Positions 1-7,488 of a DNA stretch of 31,765 bases are shown in pieces. Every line of letters starts with the position of its first letter. Positions within the stretch are counted from its first letter, which is position 1. Location: assembly GCA_964613745.1 (NCBI GenBank), contig CAZTJA010000027.1, positions 1 to 31,765 of the forward strand, given 5' to 3'. The notes beneath the pieces are model-generated. The model did no database searches and was not told the DNA's origin. It saw only the letters and a program-made list of their open reading frames with translations. Origin of the DNA: CAZTJA01 sp964613745. Lineage in GTDB: Bacteria; Desulfobacterota; Desulfomonilia; Desulfomonilales; Desulfomonilaceae. A program made the translations under genes and the position numbers.

Positions 1-1
1 A

Positions 2-367
2 GCCACTGGAGACCCCTCCCATGTGCCGGTGGGAAAATACGCAAAAGTCGCCCTCCAAAAAATGGGAATCTGGTCCGATCTCGAGAAGAAAATTGCCCCG
101 GCCTCGGATACAAGAGCAGCCCTGGCTTTGGTGGAAAGAGAGGAAGCTCCCCTGGGCATCGTATATTCGACCGATGCTGCAATCTCGAAAAATGTGAAAA
201 TAGTTGGTGAATTTCCCCAAAAGATTTCACCTAAGATCATATATCCAGCGGCACTCCTGCCTGAACACAAACAACAGGCGGAAACTTTTTTGCGTTACCT
301 GCAAAGCCGCGATGCCGCCGAAATTTTCCGCAAACACGGATTTACTACCTTCGAAAGCAAGAACTAG
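2..367 (+). CDS. modA: Molybdate ABC transporter substrate-binding protein, C-terminal part
   Basis: This is the last ~121 residues of a periplasmic molybdate/tungstate-binding protein; the gene runs off the left edge of the window. The frame is open from base 2 and begins with the family's typical GDPxHVPVGKYAK stretch, followed by the LGIVYSTDA segment and the usual C-terminal end (FLRYLQSRDAAEIFRKHGF). ModA captures the oxyanion in the periplasm and passes it to ModB. The stop codon is immediately followed by the modB start, so the genes form one operon. Substrate preference between molybdate and tungstate cannot be decided from this fragment. Confidence 0.9.
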   Translation, partial: ATGDPSHVPVGKYAKVALQKMGIWSDLEKKIAPASDTRAALALVEREEAPLGIVYSTDAAISKNVKIVGEFPQKISPKIIYPAALLPEHKQQAETFLRYLQSRDAAEIFRKHGFTTFESKN

Positions 368-1051
368 ATGACTCCCCTGGAAAAAGAAGCATTAATTCTC
401 AGCTTGTATGTTTCCGGTTGGGCAATTCTGGTCAGCTTTCCCTTCGGCGTAATAATCGCCTGGATTTTGGCGCGAAAATCGTTTCCGGGCAAATTCATTT
501 TGGATGGTTTCGTGCATCTGCCCCTCGTGTTGCCTCCTGTAGTCATGGGCTATATCTTGCTGGTCTCTTTGGGGCGCAAAGGACTTGTAGGTGCTTGGCT
601 TTACGAGTATTTCGGAATCACTTTCTCATTCAGCTGGAAGGGAGCTGCAATCGCATCGGCAGTTATGGGATTTCCTCTCTTGGTCAGGGCAGTGCGTTTA
701 TCCATCGAATCCGTGGACCAGGGACTCGAATCCGCAGCCGCAACTTTGGGTGCCGGTCCATTGCGAATCTTCCTAACCGTCACCATGCCTTTGGCTTTGC
801 CCGGAATCATCACCGGAATCGTTCTCGCCTTTGCCAGAAGCCTCAGTGAATTCGGTGCTACGATCACCTTTGTCTCAAATATACCCGGCCAAACACAAAC
901 ATTACCATTGGCTCTTTATGCCGTATCTCAAGTCCCCGGTGGAGATGCTCAGGCCATGCGCTTGTGTATAATCTCCGTAATTCTCGCCGTAACTGCTTTG
1001 GCAGTCTCTGAATGGATGTCCCGCTACTCGTACAAGAGAATTCACGGCTGA
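368..1051 (+). CDS. modB: Molybdate ABC transporter permease
   Basis: This 227-residue inner-membrane permease has several hydrophobic segments (around residues 8-35, 50-70, 90-115, 140-165 and 195-215) and an EAA-type cytoplasmic loop (SAAATLGAGPLRIFLTVTMP, roughly 122-141) that docks the ATPase. Length and sequence match ModB. The ATG follows directly on the modA stop codon and the stop lies 2 nt before the modC start, so translation is probably coupled along the operon. It moves molybdate or tungstate, cofactors for enzymes such as formate dehydrogenase. Confidence 0.92.
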   Translation: MTPLEKEALILSLYVSGWAILVSFPFGVIIAWILARKSFPGKFILDGFVHLPLVLPPVVMGYILLVSLGRKGLVGAWLYEYFGITFSFSWKGAAIASAVMGFPLLVRAVRLSIESVDQGLESAAATLGAGPLRIFLTVTMPLALPGIITGIVLAFARSLSEFGATITFVSNIPGQTQTLPLALYAVSQVPGGDAQAMRLCIISVILAVTALAVSEWMSRYSYKRIHG

Positions 1052-1053
1052 AC

Positions 1054-1773
1054 ATGATTAGAGTCTCCGTACAGAAAAAATTGGGCACGTTCCAAATAGA
1101 CGCTGAATTTGAACTCAACGGTGTAGCTGTTGTGGGTTTGTTCGGACCATCCGGTGGAGGAAAAACCTCCATCATCAATATGATTGCGGGCATCATCGAA
1201 CCCGATGCAGGCGAAATCGTCATCGAGACAAGAACGCTGTACGAGAAGAAGTCCCACACAAATATCCCACCCAATAGAAGAAGAATCGGGTACATCTTTC
1301 AGGAAAGCAGATTGTTCCCCCACCTGAGCGTGGAATCAAACCTCAAATATGGCTGGAAGCTCTGCAAACCCGAATTGCGTCGCATCGAATACGATCACGT
1401 GGTTGACCTTTTGGGAATCGGATCAATTCTAAGGCGGAGGCCCTCCAAATTATCCGGAGGTGAAAAGCAGAGGGTCGCCATCGGTAGGGCGCTGCTCACA
1501 AGTCCTGAACTAATGCTCATGGATGAGCCGCTTTCCTCTCTCGATCGAGATCGAAAAGCTGAATTGCTCCCATTCATTCGAAGACTTACCACCGAGCTCA
1601 AAATTCCGACGATTTATGTGAGCCATTCAGTTTCTGAAATTTCTCAGCTTGCGGAAAAGATCGTTATGATAATAAACGGTAAAGTAGGAGAAATCCTTAC
1701 ACCCGAAAACCTTATTTCCAGATGTACCTCAGACTTGCTGGAACCATCCTTACTGGATCAATGCCTGCTCTAA
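1054..1773 (+). CDS. modC: Molybdate ABC transporter ATP-binding protein, short form
   Basis: This is the ATPase of the ModABC importer. Visible motifs are Walker A (GPSGGGKTS), Q-loop (FQESRLFPHL), signature (LSGGEKQR), Walker B (LMLMDEPLSSLD) and H-loop (SHS). The ATG at 1054 is preferred over an upstream in-frame ATG at 1012 because that one lies inside modB. At 239 residues it stops soon after the nucleotide-binding domain, whereas classical ModC is about 350 residues and carries a C-terminal TOBE/Mop molybdate-sensing domain. The 3' end overlaps the end of the convergent ZnuA-like gene by 24 bp. Confidence 0.9.
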   Translation: MIRVSVQKKLGTFQIDAEFELNGVAVVGLFGPSGGGKTSIINMIAGIIEPDAGEIVIETRTLYEKKSHTNIPPNRRRIGYIFQESRLFPHLSVESNLKYGWKLCKPELRRIEYDHVVDLLGIGSILRRRPSKLSGGEKQRVAIGRALLTSPELMLMDEPLSSLDRDRKAELLPFIRRLTTELKIPTIYVSHSVSEISQLAEKIVMIINGKVGEILTPENLISRCTSDLLEPSLLDQCLL

Positions 1774-2655
1774 TTTAACGGCCATGTCTTCAAAATTTTT
1801 CAGATAATCCTTGGCCAAATCATCTAAAGGCACTACCGCACCATTAATTTCCTTTGCTATAGCATCCGCGGTTTTCTGCGAAAATTGAGGCTGAACGAAA
1901 ATGATTCGAACTCCGTCTTTTTTGGCCGAAGTAATCAGTTTTGCTACCTGCTTGGCAGTCGGTTCCTTGCCTCCCGATTGAATCGCAACCTGCTTCAGGC
2001 CGTATCGTGCTCCGAAATACCCATAGGCCGGGTGGTACACGTAAAACTTCCTGCCCTTGAGCGGTTCAAGTATTTTTTCAAGTTTTGCATGTACCGCATC
2101 CAGGTCCGAATCCAATTGAGCCAGATTGCTCCGATATAATTCCGCCTTGGTGGGATCCCTCTGAATCAGTGCATCCGCAATATTAGCGGCAATCTGTTTC
2201 GCAAACACCGGGTCAAGCCAAGTATGGGGATCAAAATCGCTCGCACCATCATGGTGAGGCCGCTTCACAGCCTTGTGTGAATGCTTGTGATCGCCGTCCT
2301 CTTCCGACTCTCGCAACTGTATGCCTTGCTGAACATCCACAATTTGTATCGTTCCCGACAAAGCAGTTAATTTTTTGATGAGAGCGTCTTCAAATCCAAA
2401 TCCCGTCTTGAACAAAAGATCGGATTCCACCATTTTCGCCACAAGCTTCGGCGTCGGTTCAAACGTATGGGGATCTTGACCCTGAGCGACCAACACCGTA
2501 ATATCCGCATCATTTCCCGTTATCCGCTCCACCATGTAGGCAATCGGCAGGACTCCGGCTGTTATTTTTGGCGGTCCCCCACTCCCGTGTGCGGCTTGTG
2601 CCGCAAAAGCCATGCAGCACAGACCAAGAAACCATAAATGTAGTGTTCTACTCAT
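1750..2655 (-). CDS. ZnuA-like metal ABC transporter substrate-binding protein
   Basis: A 301-residue periplasmic metal-binding protein of the cluster A-I (ZnuA/TroA) family. It has an N-terminal signal peptide (hydrophobic to about residue 24), the first-domain motif QGQDPHTFEPTP, the FDPHTWLDP motif and a His/Asp-rich loop between them (DGDHKHSHK followed by RPHHDG, about residues 120-137) typical of zinc binders. The family delivers Zn or Mn to a ZnuBC-type importer. No permease or ATPase gene accompanies it here; instead it is third in a unit with an outer-membrane barrel protein and a small secreted protein. Metal identity is inferred. Confidence 0.85.
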   Translation of the reverse strand: MSRTLHLWFLGLCCMAFAAQAAHGSGGPPKITAGVLPIAYMVERITGNDADITVLVAQGQDPHTFEPTPKLVAKMVESDLLFKTGFGFEDALIKKLTALSGTIQIVDVQQGIQLRESEEDGDHKHSHKAVKRPHHDGASDFDPHTWLDPVFAKQIAANIADALIQRDPTKAELYRSNLAQLDSDLDAVHAKLEKILEPLKGRKFYVYHPAYGYFGARYGLKQVAIQSGGKEPTAKQVAKLITSAKKDGVRIIFVQPQFSQKTADAIAKEINGAVVPLDDLAKDYLKNFEDMAVKLEQALIQ

Positions 2656-2661
2656 GATAGG

Positions 2662-2952
2662 TTATCCAAAGTGCCCGGCATCCCAGATGCGGTCAAAACC
2701 GTCGGTTTCCTGTCCTTTTTCGTCCTTTTCCTTTTCACCCTTCTCCTCCTCCTCTTCTTTGTCGTCCCGAGCAGTGAGTAGAATCATCCCCACGTTTTGG
2801 TTGTACGTTTCTATACATACCGTTGAGTATCCCCGCAAGTATTCGCTCAGATTCTCGGACTCGACCATTTGGACTTCCGGGACAAAGGACACCCCCGAAA
2901 CAACGGTGAACATTGCGCAAAAAGCTAAAGTAGCAGACAGATATTTCTTCAT
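2662..2952 (-). CDS. Small secreted acidic protein, function unknown
   Basis: A 96-residue protein that I do not recognise. It starts MKKYLSATLAFCAMF, a good Sec signal peptide ending near residue 20, and has a low-complexity Glu/Lys/Asp tract around residues 63-82 that is highly acidic. It lies 10 bp downstream of the outer-membrane barrel gene and 6 bp upstream of the ZnuA-like gene, all on the minus strand, so it is very likely co-transcribed. The acidic tract could bind metal cations in the periplasm; this is a guess from context. It might also be lipid-anchored, but no clear lipobox is visible. Confidence 0.65.
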   Translation of the reverse strand: MKKYLSATLAFCAMFTVVSGVSFVPEVQMVESENLSEYLRGYSTVCIETYNQNVGMILLTARDDKEEEEEKGEKEKDEKGQETDGFDRIWDAGHFG

Positions 2953-2962
2953 ATCAAACCTC

Positions 2963-4636
2963 TTAGAAGTCGAACGTCATGGTGAATTCGCCGCCGATTA
3001 TCGGATCTATTTTCCTGTTCGGTCGTGTTCCCCAATTATTTGCGGGCGTTCCCGTTTCCCAGTTCGGAACCGACCTGTCTATACACGCATAGTTGAACCA
3101 CTTGCCCGGCTGCCAGTAACCCAGCACAACTGTGGCCGTCCATTTTTCCAATAGCTGCCAATCGAATCCGGCATCTATTTCATACCCTAAGGAATTATCG
3201 GGAATATTCGGTGAATCAGGATATCTATTAAGATTTAAGCTGATATTGCCGTCTCTGGTCTCAGGAAAATTGGGGAAAGTCGGCGGATTATCACTGATGT
3301 TGGGTCCAAGTATTGCCCATGAATAGCCATTAGAGACTCTGTTCGCATACATGAAACTGCAATATACATTCAAGTTTGCGGCCACCGCATAATCAATCCT
3401 TCCGCCCCACAATGCCGTATCCCTCGCGAAACCGTCATAGCTCAAGTTATAGGCTTCAAGACCTGTTCCGTAATTAAAAGCAAAGATGTACGCATATGCG
3501 CGGAAAATATGGTGATTATCAAAATACGCATCAAAAGTGGGATGCCTCAGGAACGCCGCGGGCTGCTTATCTATGTGGCGCCCTGCACGCCTGTCCAGTC
3601 CTGGAGTGAAAGCATACATTGCCGAAAACTTCGTCGGTCCCGTAACAAACCCCAATTCTGTAACATAACGCCATTGTTCGATGTATCTGTTACCTGAAAG
3701 AGCCGCTAGGTTGTCTACTCCCGTGTACTTATCGTCCCAGTAAACCCAGGCTGCTTCAGAATTGAAGAAAAAGCGGCCGTTATTGTATTTCAGGTACACC
3801 GAACCGTGGGTGTAACTCGAATCCAAGGCTATTTTCTGCTGTGGCCCAAGATTCGCTTCCGGACCGATGTGGTATGATCCCAAGACTCCCATCACTCCGG
3901 CTTGTACCGGACCGGCGTGGTAAACCACGTAACCCAGAAAGTCCCTACTTTGAGAGCCGCTCTTGTCACCCCGCGAGAAATATTCTCGCACGGGAAAAAG
4001 ATCAAAAGGATCTCCCAATTCCGGTAACGTCGAATTCCCCACGTACCGATAAGGGTAAAAACCGATACCAATGTCCAAAGGCCCATATGGAGCATTTATC
4101 AGAATCGATTCACTCGTGATCGAATCATTGCCGTCGTACTGCATTCCAAGACCAAATATCCAGGGCCTTTTGCCGAAGACCACCTGACCCCAAGGCGTCT
4201 GCGCGGTCATCCAGAAAAGAGTCCACTGGCCTTCACTGATTGCCACATTTACGCCCGGCTGCGTCTGTGAAATGTAATCCCATGCATCCGGGTGCCCGTA
4301 TGAAGCTATTCGGTATTTTGCTCGTGCTCGTATTGCTTCATTTATTTTCAGCGTAGGCTCAGCTTCAACTTTAAAGAAGGACCATCCCGAAGACTTGCCC
4401 GTGGCCAGTTGCGTGTCAAAGCGTGCTCCGTTGCTCCAGAAATTGAGATTCGCGGCATTCGTATTTAAACCGTTGTCGGTGTCATACGGCCCGAAAAATC
4501 CCTTTGATCCCTGCTGATCGTACCACTCGTACGTGTAGATAAACCGTCCTTCAAGTTGCAGTTCCCATGCAGTAACTACATTTCCGGAACAGAACAGGAA
4601 CACAAACACGAACAAGCACACACGAGAGCTGAACAT
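2963..4636 (-). CDS. Outer-membrane beta-barrel (porin-like) protein
   Basis: A 557-residue exported protein with a signal peptide (MFSSRVCLFVFVFLF, cleavage probably after NVVTA), many alternating aromatic strands (such as WELQLEGRFIYTYEW) and a C-terminal phenylalanine strand (GGEFTMTFDF) that fits the BAM recognition signal of outer-membrane barrels. The ATG at 4636 is chosen over the in-frame start at 4666 because AGGAG sits 6 nt before it and the signal peptide begins there. It heads a unit with the acidic protein and the ZnuA-like binding protein, so it may let a metal or metallophore into the periplasm. Exact family not recognised. Confidence 0.8.
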   Translation of the reverse strand: MFSSRVCLFVFVFLFCSGNVVTAWELQLEGRFIYTYEWYDQQGSKGFFGPYDTDNGLNTNAANLNFWSNGARFDTQLATGKSSGWSFFKVEAEPTLKINEAIRARAKYRIASYGHPDAWDYISQTQPGVNVAISEGQWTLFWMTAQTPWGQVVFGKRPWIFGLGMQYDGNDSITSESILINAPYGPLDIGIGFYPYRYVGNSTLPELGDPFDLFPVREYFSRGDKSGSQSRDFLGYVVYHAGPVQAGVMGVLGSYHIGPEANLGPQQKIALDSSYTHGSVYLKYNNGRFFFNSEAAWVYWDDKYTGVDNLAALSGNRYIEQWRYVTELGFVTGPTKFSAMYAFTPGLDRRAGRHIDKQPAAFLRHPTFDAYFDNHHIFRAYAYIFAFNYGTGLEAYNLSYDGFARDTALWGGRIDYAVAANLNVYCSFMYANRVSNGYSWAILGPNISDNPPTFPNFPETRDGNISLNLNRYPDSPNIPDNSLGYEIDAGFDWQLLEKWTATVVLGYWQPGKWFNYACIDRSVPNWETGTPANNWGTRPNRKIDPIIGGEFTMTFDF

Positions 4637-4667
4637 TCCATACTCCTGATAAATGGCGGCGGACAAA

Positions 4668-4714
4668 TAGCACGTAAAAGCTATTTATAGCACGCCGGCA
4701 TAGTGATTAGCACG
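4668..4714 (-). repeat. Three direct TAGCACG repeats at 20-bp spacing
   Basis: TAGCACG occurs at 4668-4674, 4688-4694 and 4708-4714 on the plus strand, a strict 20-bp period, with a degenerate TAGC at 4727. On the coding strand of the barrel gene the element reads CGTGCTA. The array lies 32 bp upstream of the ATG at 4636. Twenty bp is about two helical turns, so bound proteins would sit on one face of the DNA; it is probably an operator for the barrel/ZnuA-like operon. Confidence 0.6.
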
Positions 4715-4927
4715 CAATTTCGACATTAGCTGGTTAAGTAATACAGGGTAATACCGCACGAGGCAAACTATTTTCTACAAGTTCAATCTTTTTTCTTTCG
4801 GACTACTTGGCTACTTTTGTTAGGTGCGTCTAATTAATACTAGTTCGTCGAAGTTGTCAATACATCAAAAATCGTCTTTGATAAAAAAGAACTAATAGCG
4901 GCGGGAAGGCAACAGGATGGGCTGAGA

Positions 4928-4954
4928 GCCTCCGAGGGCAATGCTCCCGGAGGC
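4928..4954 (-). terminator. Stem-loop after the NifX-like gene
   Basis: Arms GCCTCCG (4928-4934) and CGGAGGC (4948-4954) pair perfectly, with an additional partly paired inner segment. It lies 8 bp beyond the stop of the minus-strand NifX-like gene. The run of T after it is weak (TCTC), so termination is likely but not certain. Confidence 0.5.
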
Positions 4955-4962
4955 GTTTAAGA

Positions 4963-5355
4963 TTAATGGTTGCCGCAGGAACCGTGGCCTTGACATACTT
5001 GTTGATCATTAATGAGCGGCAATTTGCCGTCCACCAAACTTTCAACCGCGGTGCGAACGGTGTCTCCCTCCGGACCATAGAAAACATCAATTCCCATACT
5101 CCGAAAGCTTCTCAATGGCCGCATCCCGATCCCACCTACGATGATAGCCTGTACCCCGTTTTTATGAAGAAGCTTCACAGGGGCATCGCAGCCGCCGTCC
5201 CCATGAGCCTCGTTCTCGACCACCGATATGTCCTTTATTGCTCCACCTTCCATATGAACTACCGTGAAAACTTCACAATGGCCGAAATGACCCGATCTGA
5301 TCGAATCAAGTCCGCCCGGATGTGCCGATGGAACGGCAATTTTTTTCGAATACAT
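4963..5355 (-). CDS. NifX/NafY-fold dinitrogenase iron-molybdenum cofactor family protein
   Basis: A 130-residue cytoplasmic protein of the NifB/NifX/NafY cofactor-binding fold. Characteristic segments are the N-terminal IAVPSAHPGGLDS, HFGHCEVFTVV (about residues 23-33) and the central INAII-like core VQAIIVGGIGMRPLRSF (about 68-84), followed by GIDVFYG. In nitrogen fixers the family carries FeMo-cofactor or its precursor, but many stand-alone copies in sulfate reducers have unknown metal-cluster roles; no nif genes are seen here. The C-terminal tail has two Cys in QVCQGHGSCGNH. A gap in the assembly 93 bp upstream hides any promoter or preceding gene. Confidence 0.85.
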   Translation of the reverse strand: MYSKKIAVPSAHPGGLDSIRSGHFGHCEVFTVVHMEGGAIKDISVVENEAHGDGGCDAPVKLLHKNGVQAIIVGGIGMRPLRSFRSMGIDVFYGPEGDTVRTAVESLVDGKLPLINDQQVCQGHGSCGNH

Positions 5356-5448
5356 TCACAACTCCATTTATCATTAAAAAATGTTCGCCCGGATAAAACC
5401 GAATCCCTGGAATACAGGATGAAAGCCGGTCGCCTCATTACCATATAA

Positions 5449-5548
5449 NNNNNNNNNNNNNNNNNNNNNNNNNNNNNNNNNNNNNNNNNNNNNNNNNNNN
5501 NNNNNNNNNNNNNNNNNNNNNNNNNNNNNNNNNNNNNNNNNNNNNNNN
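5449..5548. other. Assembly gap (100 N)
   Basis: Exactly 100 N, a conventional placeholder for a scaffold join of unknown size. Part of the upstream region of the NifX-like gene and of the DUF2284 operon may be missing. Confidence 0.98.
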
Positions 5549-5606
5549 GCTATTCAGAAAGGTTGGTCCCTTCTCTCAATCATTTTGTGGCGCGTCTCTT
5601 AGGCGA

Positions 5607-5634
5607 TTGACAACACGGCACATTGTTTTATCCT
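5607..5634 (+). promoter_or_regulatory. Candidate sigma-70 promoter for the DUF2284/COG0523 operon
   Basis: TTGACA (5607-5612) and TATCCT (5629-5634) are separated by 16 bp, about 100 bp upstream of the first gene of the plus-strand unit 5733-9076. The -35 is a perfect consensus match and the -10 matches 4 of 6 positions. Confidence 0.45.
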
Positions 5635-5732
5635 TATAGATGTGGTAAAGATAGTTTTCCGTGAGTTTTGCCCGCTTTGAAAACGTCCCATCCCCAATAC
5701 CCAGATATCTACATTTCATGCTTGGAGGCTCA

Positions 5733-6239
5733 ATGCCCTCGCCTTATGATGGACTGATCAATGAAGCGAAGGATCTTGGAGCGATGGACGCCGGTCTGCT
5801 GGACTCCAAGAAATTAGCGTTCGATCCGAGATCGTTCCTGAAATGCAGGTTCGGATGCGGTCGCTGGGGCAAATTCTGGACTTGTCACCCCCACATAAAC
5901 ATCTCGCCCGAACAATTCAAAGAATCATTGGATCGATACTCAACAGCCTTAATAATCAAATCACCGGACGCGGCAATTTCTCAAAAGATTACCTTGCAAC
6001 TGGAAAAACGGGCCATGCTCCATTACGGAGCCACTTTCGCGTTCGGCCTAGTTCTCTGTGTAGAATGCGACGAATGCGCATATCCGGACCCATGCAGGTT
6101 TCCTCACCTCGCACGTCCGGCCATGGATGCAATGGGAATAGATATCCCGAAAACCGTTGAGCAGTTAGGATACTCAGTTGATTTTGACCCGAACGGAACG
6201 GTCCTGCCGGGCTGGTACAGCATGGTGTTGTTGGACTAA
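5733..6239 (+). CDS. DUF2284 Cys-rich metal-binding protein
   Basis: A 168-residue protein of the DUF2284 family, proposed metal-binding proteins often found near corrinoid methyltransferases. Two Cys blocks are clear: LKCRFGCGRWGKFWTCHPHI near the N terminus and CVECDECAYPDPCRFP in the C-terminal half, the spacing expected for iron-sulfur or zinc binding. It ends with the family's GIDIPKTVEQLGY-type segment. The ATG at 5733 is preceded by GGAGG at 4-nt spacing; an in-frame GTG at 5661 is less likely. First gene of an apparent operon with two COG0523 GTPases. A paralogue lies at 17511-18137. The molecular function is not established. Confidence 0.85.
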   Translation: MPSPYDGLINEAKDLGAMDAGLLDSKKLAFDPRSFLKCRFGCGRWGKFWTCHPHINISPEQFKESLDRYSTALIIKSPDAAISQKITLQLEKRAMLHYGATFAFGLVLCVECDECAYPDPCRFPHLARPAMDAMGIDIPKTVEQLGYSVDFDPNGTVLPGWYSMVLLD

Positions 6240-6343
6240 TACAATCGTCTTTCTATTATAATTCAGCCTGTCTCACATTTGGTGGTCCGTCGTGAGCGGA
6301 TCGCCCGGTGAGTGAATATGAAATACTCATCGGAGGAACATTT

Positions 6344-6958
6344 ATGAAAATAACCCAGATAGCAGGGTTTCTCGGCTGCGGAAAGACCACTTTGCTCCTC
6401 AAATTATCCGCTCAGCTCGCAGGGAACAATGAGCAGAAAGTTGCTCTGGTCGTCAATGAAATCGGAGAAATTCCCGTGGACGGCAAGATAATGGAAGAAA
6501 GTGGAATGAGAGTGAAGGACATAGGGGGTGGCTGTATATGCTGTGAAGTTGCCTCCACTTTCGCCAAAACGGTTTACGGATTGTACAAGGACTTCAAGCC
6601 TGACCATGTGCTCGTCGAACCAACCGGAGTCGCAGTTCCGCATCAGGTTAAAATGGCGGCCAAAATGAGCGGAAGAGATGCCAAAATCAGTCTCGGACCT
6701 GCAGTTGTCCTATTTGATTCCACAAGGCCCGCAGAACTTCTCGACATGGACATGCTCGGACGATTGGTTACCACACAGGTTAAAGATGCTGACATAGTGG
6801 CCGTCAGCAAAATCGACGCAGCAAACGTGGACGAGCTTGATGGAATCAGAGCGAAAATTTCGGAACTGAATCCCAAAGCTGAAATCGTACATCTGTCGTC
6901 ATTCACCGGTGAAGGTATCGATCAAATTCGAGACATTATCTTGGCGTGGAAGGAATAA
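6344..6958 (+). CDS. COG0523 (CobW/UreG-like) GTPase with intact CxCC motif
   Basis: A 204-residue G3E-family P-loop GTPase. Visible are Walker A GFLGCGKTT (residues 8-16), the metal-binding motif GGGCICC (Cys64, Cys66, Cys67), VEPTGVAVP and the base-specificity segment SKID. COG0523 proteins are metallochaperones or insertases for Zn, Co and other metals. It lacks the C-terminal CobW_C domain of long members. The ATG at 6344 has GGAGG 8 nt upstream; an in-frame GTG at 6308 lacks such a signal. It is the Cys paralogue against which the selenocysteine reading of the gene at 7489 can be judged. The metal is unknown; cobalt for corrinoids is plausible from context. Confidence 0.88.
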   Translation: MKITQIAGFLGCGKTTLLLKLSAQLAGNNEQKVALVVNEIGEIPVDGKIMEESGMRVKDIGGGCICCEVASTFAKTVYGLYKDFKPDHVLVEPTGVAVPHQVKMAAKMSGRDAKISLGPAVVLFDSTRPAELLDMDMLGRLVTTQVKDADIVAVSKIDAANVDELDGIRAKISELNPKAEIVHLSSFTGEGIDQIRDIILAWKE

Positions 6959-6960
6959 CC

Positions 6961-7485
6961 ATGGAATCCGCTCCTCCGATCGATTCAGGCTGCTATACCG
7001 AACATGGCGTTAGCGGATACGGTTTGGCCGTGAAGCTGACCTTGCCCGATCTCCGGGAAGATGAGTTCATAAAATCGATGGCTGAGGAAATGATGCTGCG
7101 GATAGCCGAACTTTGCATGGAACGTGGTGCAAAATGCATCGGACACATCAAATCTCACATCCGAACCGATGCCGGAACCCTGAAAGCGGACACCATAGGT
7201 GTAACCCACGGGGCATTCTCCCACGGGAGTTTGGACAAGCCCGTAAAAGATCTCTTCATGGCGGTCAACAGCATCGTTCAAGGTATTCACCAGGACGAAG
7301 TCAGGATTGCCACTCTTGATGGAATTCATGCCGTTGCAGAGTCCAAAGGAATATTGGTCGAAAAAGAAAAGGAGCATACCTATTTCGACGAATTCGATTT
7401 CACCACCTCAAAGGAAGAGTATCGGCGAATTCTGGAAGAACAGCTAAGAGAAATGGAAGAGTCGAAAACGGCGACGGAGGATTAG
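6961..7485 (+). CDS. Conserved-looking protein of unknown function
   Basis: A 174-residue soluble protein I do not recognise. It begins with PPIDSGCYTEHGVSGYGLAVKLTLP, contains several His and Cys residues (CIGHIKSHIRTD, THGAFSHGS) and ends in a Glu/Lys-rich helix. It has no signal peptide or membrane segment. The start at 6961 is preferred because GGAAGG precedes it; the upstream in-frame ATG at 6946 is inside the preceding gene. It lies 2 bp after one COG0523 GTPase and 3 bp before the next, so it is probably translated with both and may be their client or partner. No function is assigned. Confidence 0.75.
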   Translation: MESAPPIDSGCYTEHGVSGYGLAVKLTLPDLREDEFIKSMAEEMMLRIAELCMERGAKCIGHIKSHIRTDAGTLKADTIGVTHGAFSHGSLDKPVKDLFMAVNSIVQGIHQDEVRIATLDGIHAVAESKGILVEKEKEHTYFDEFDFTTSKEEYRRILEEQLREMEESKTATED

Positions 7486-7488
7486 ATC

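Noticed and set aside
5600..5640. Sigma-54 promoter before the DUF2284 operon
   Set aside because: A GGCAC element is present but the GC of the -12 box is not at the required spacing; a sigma-70 match is better.
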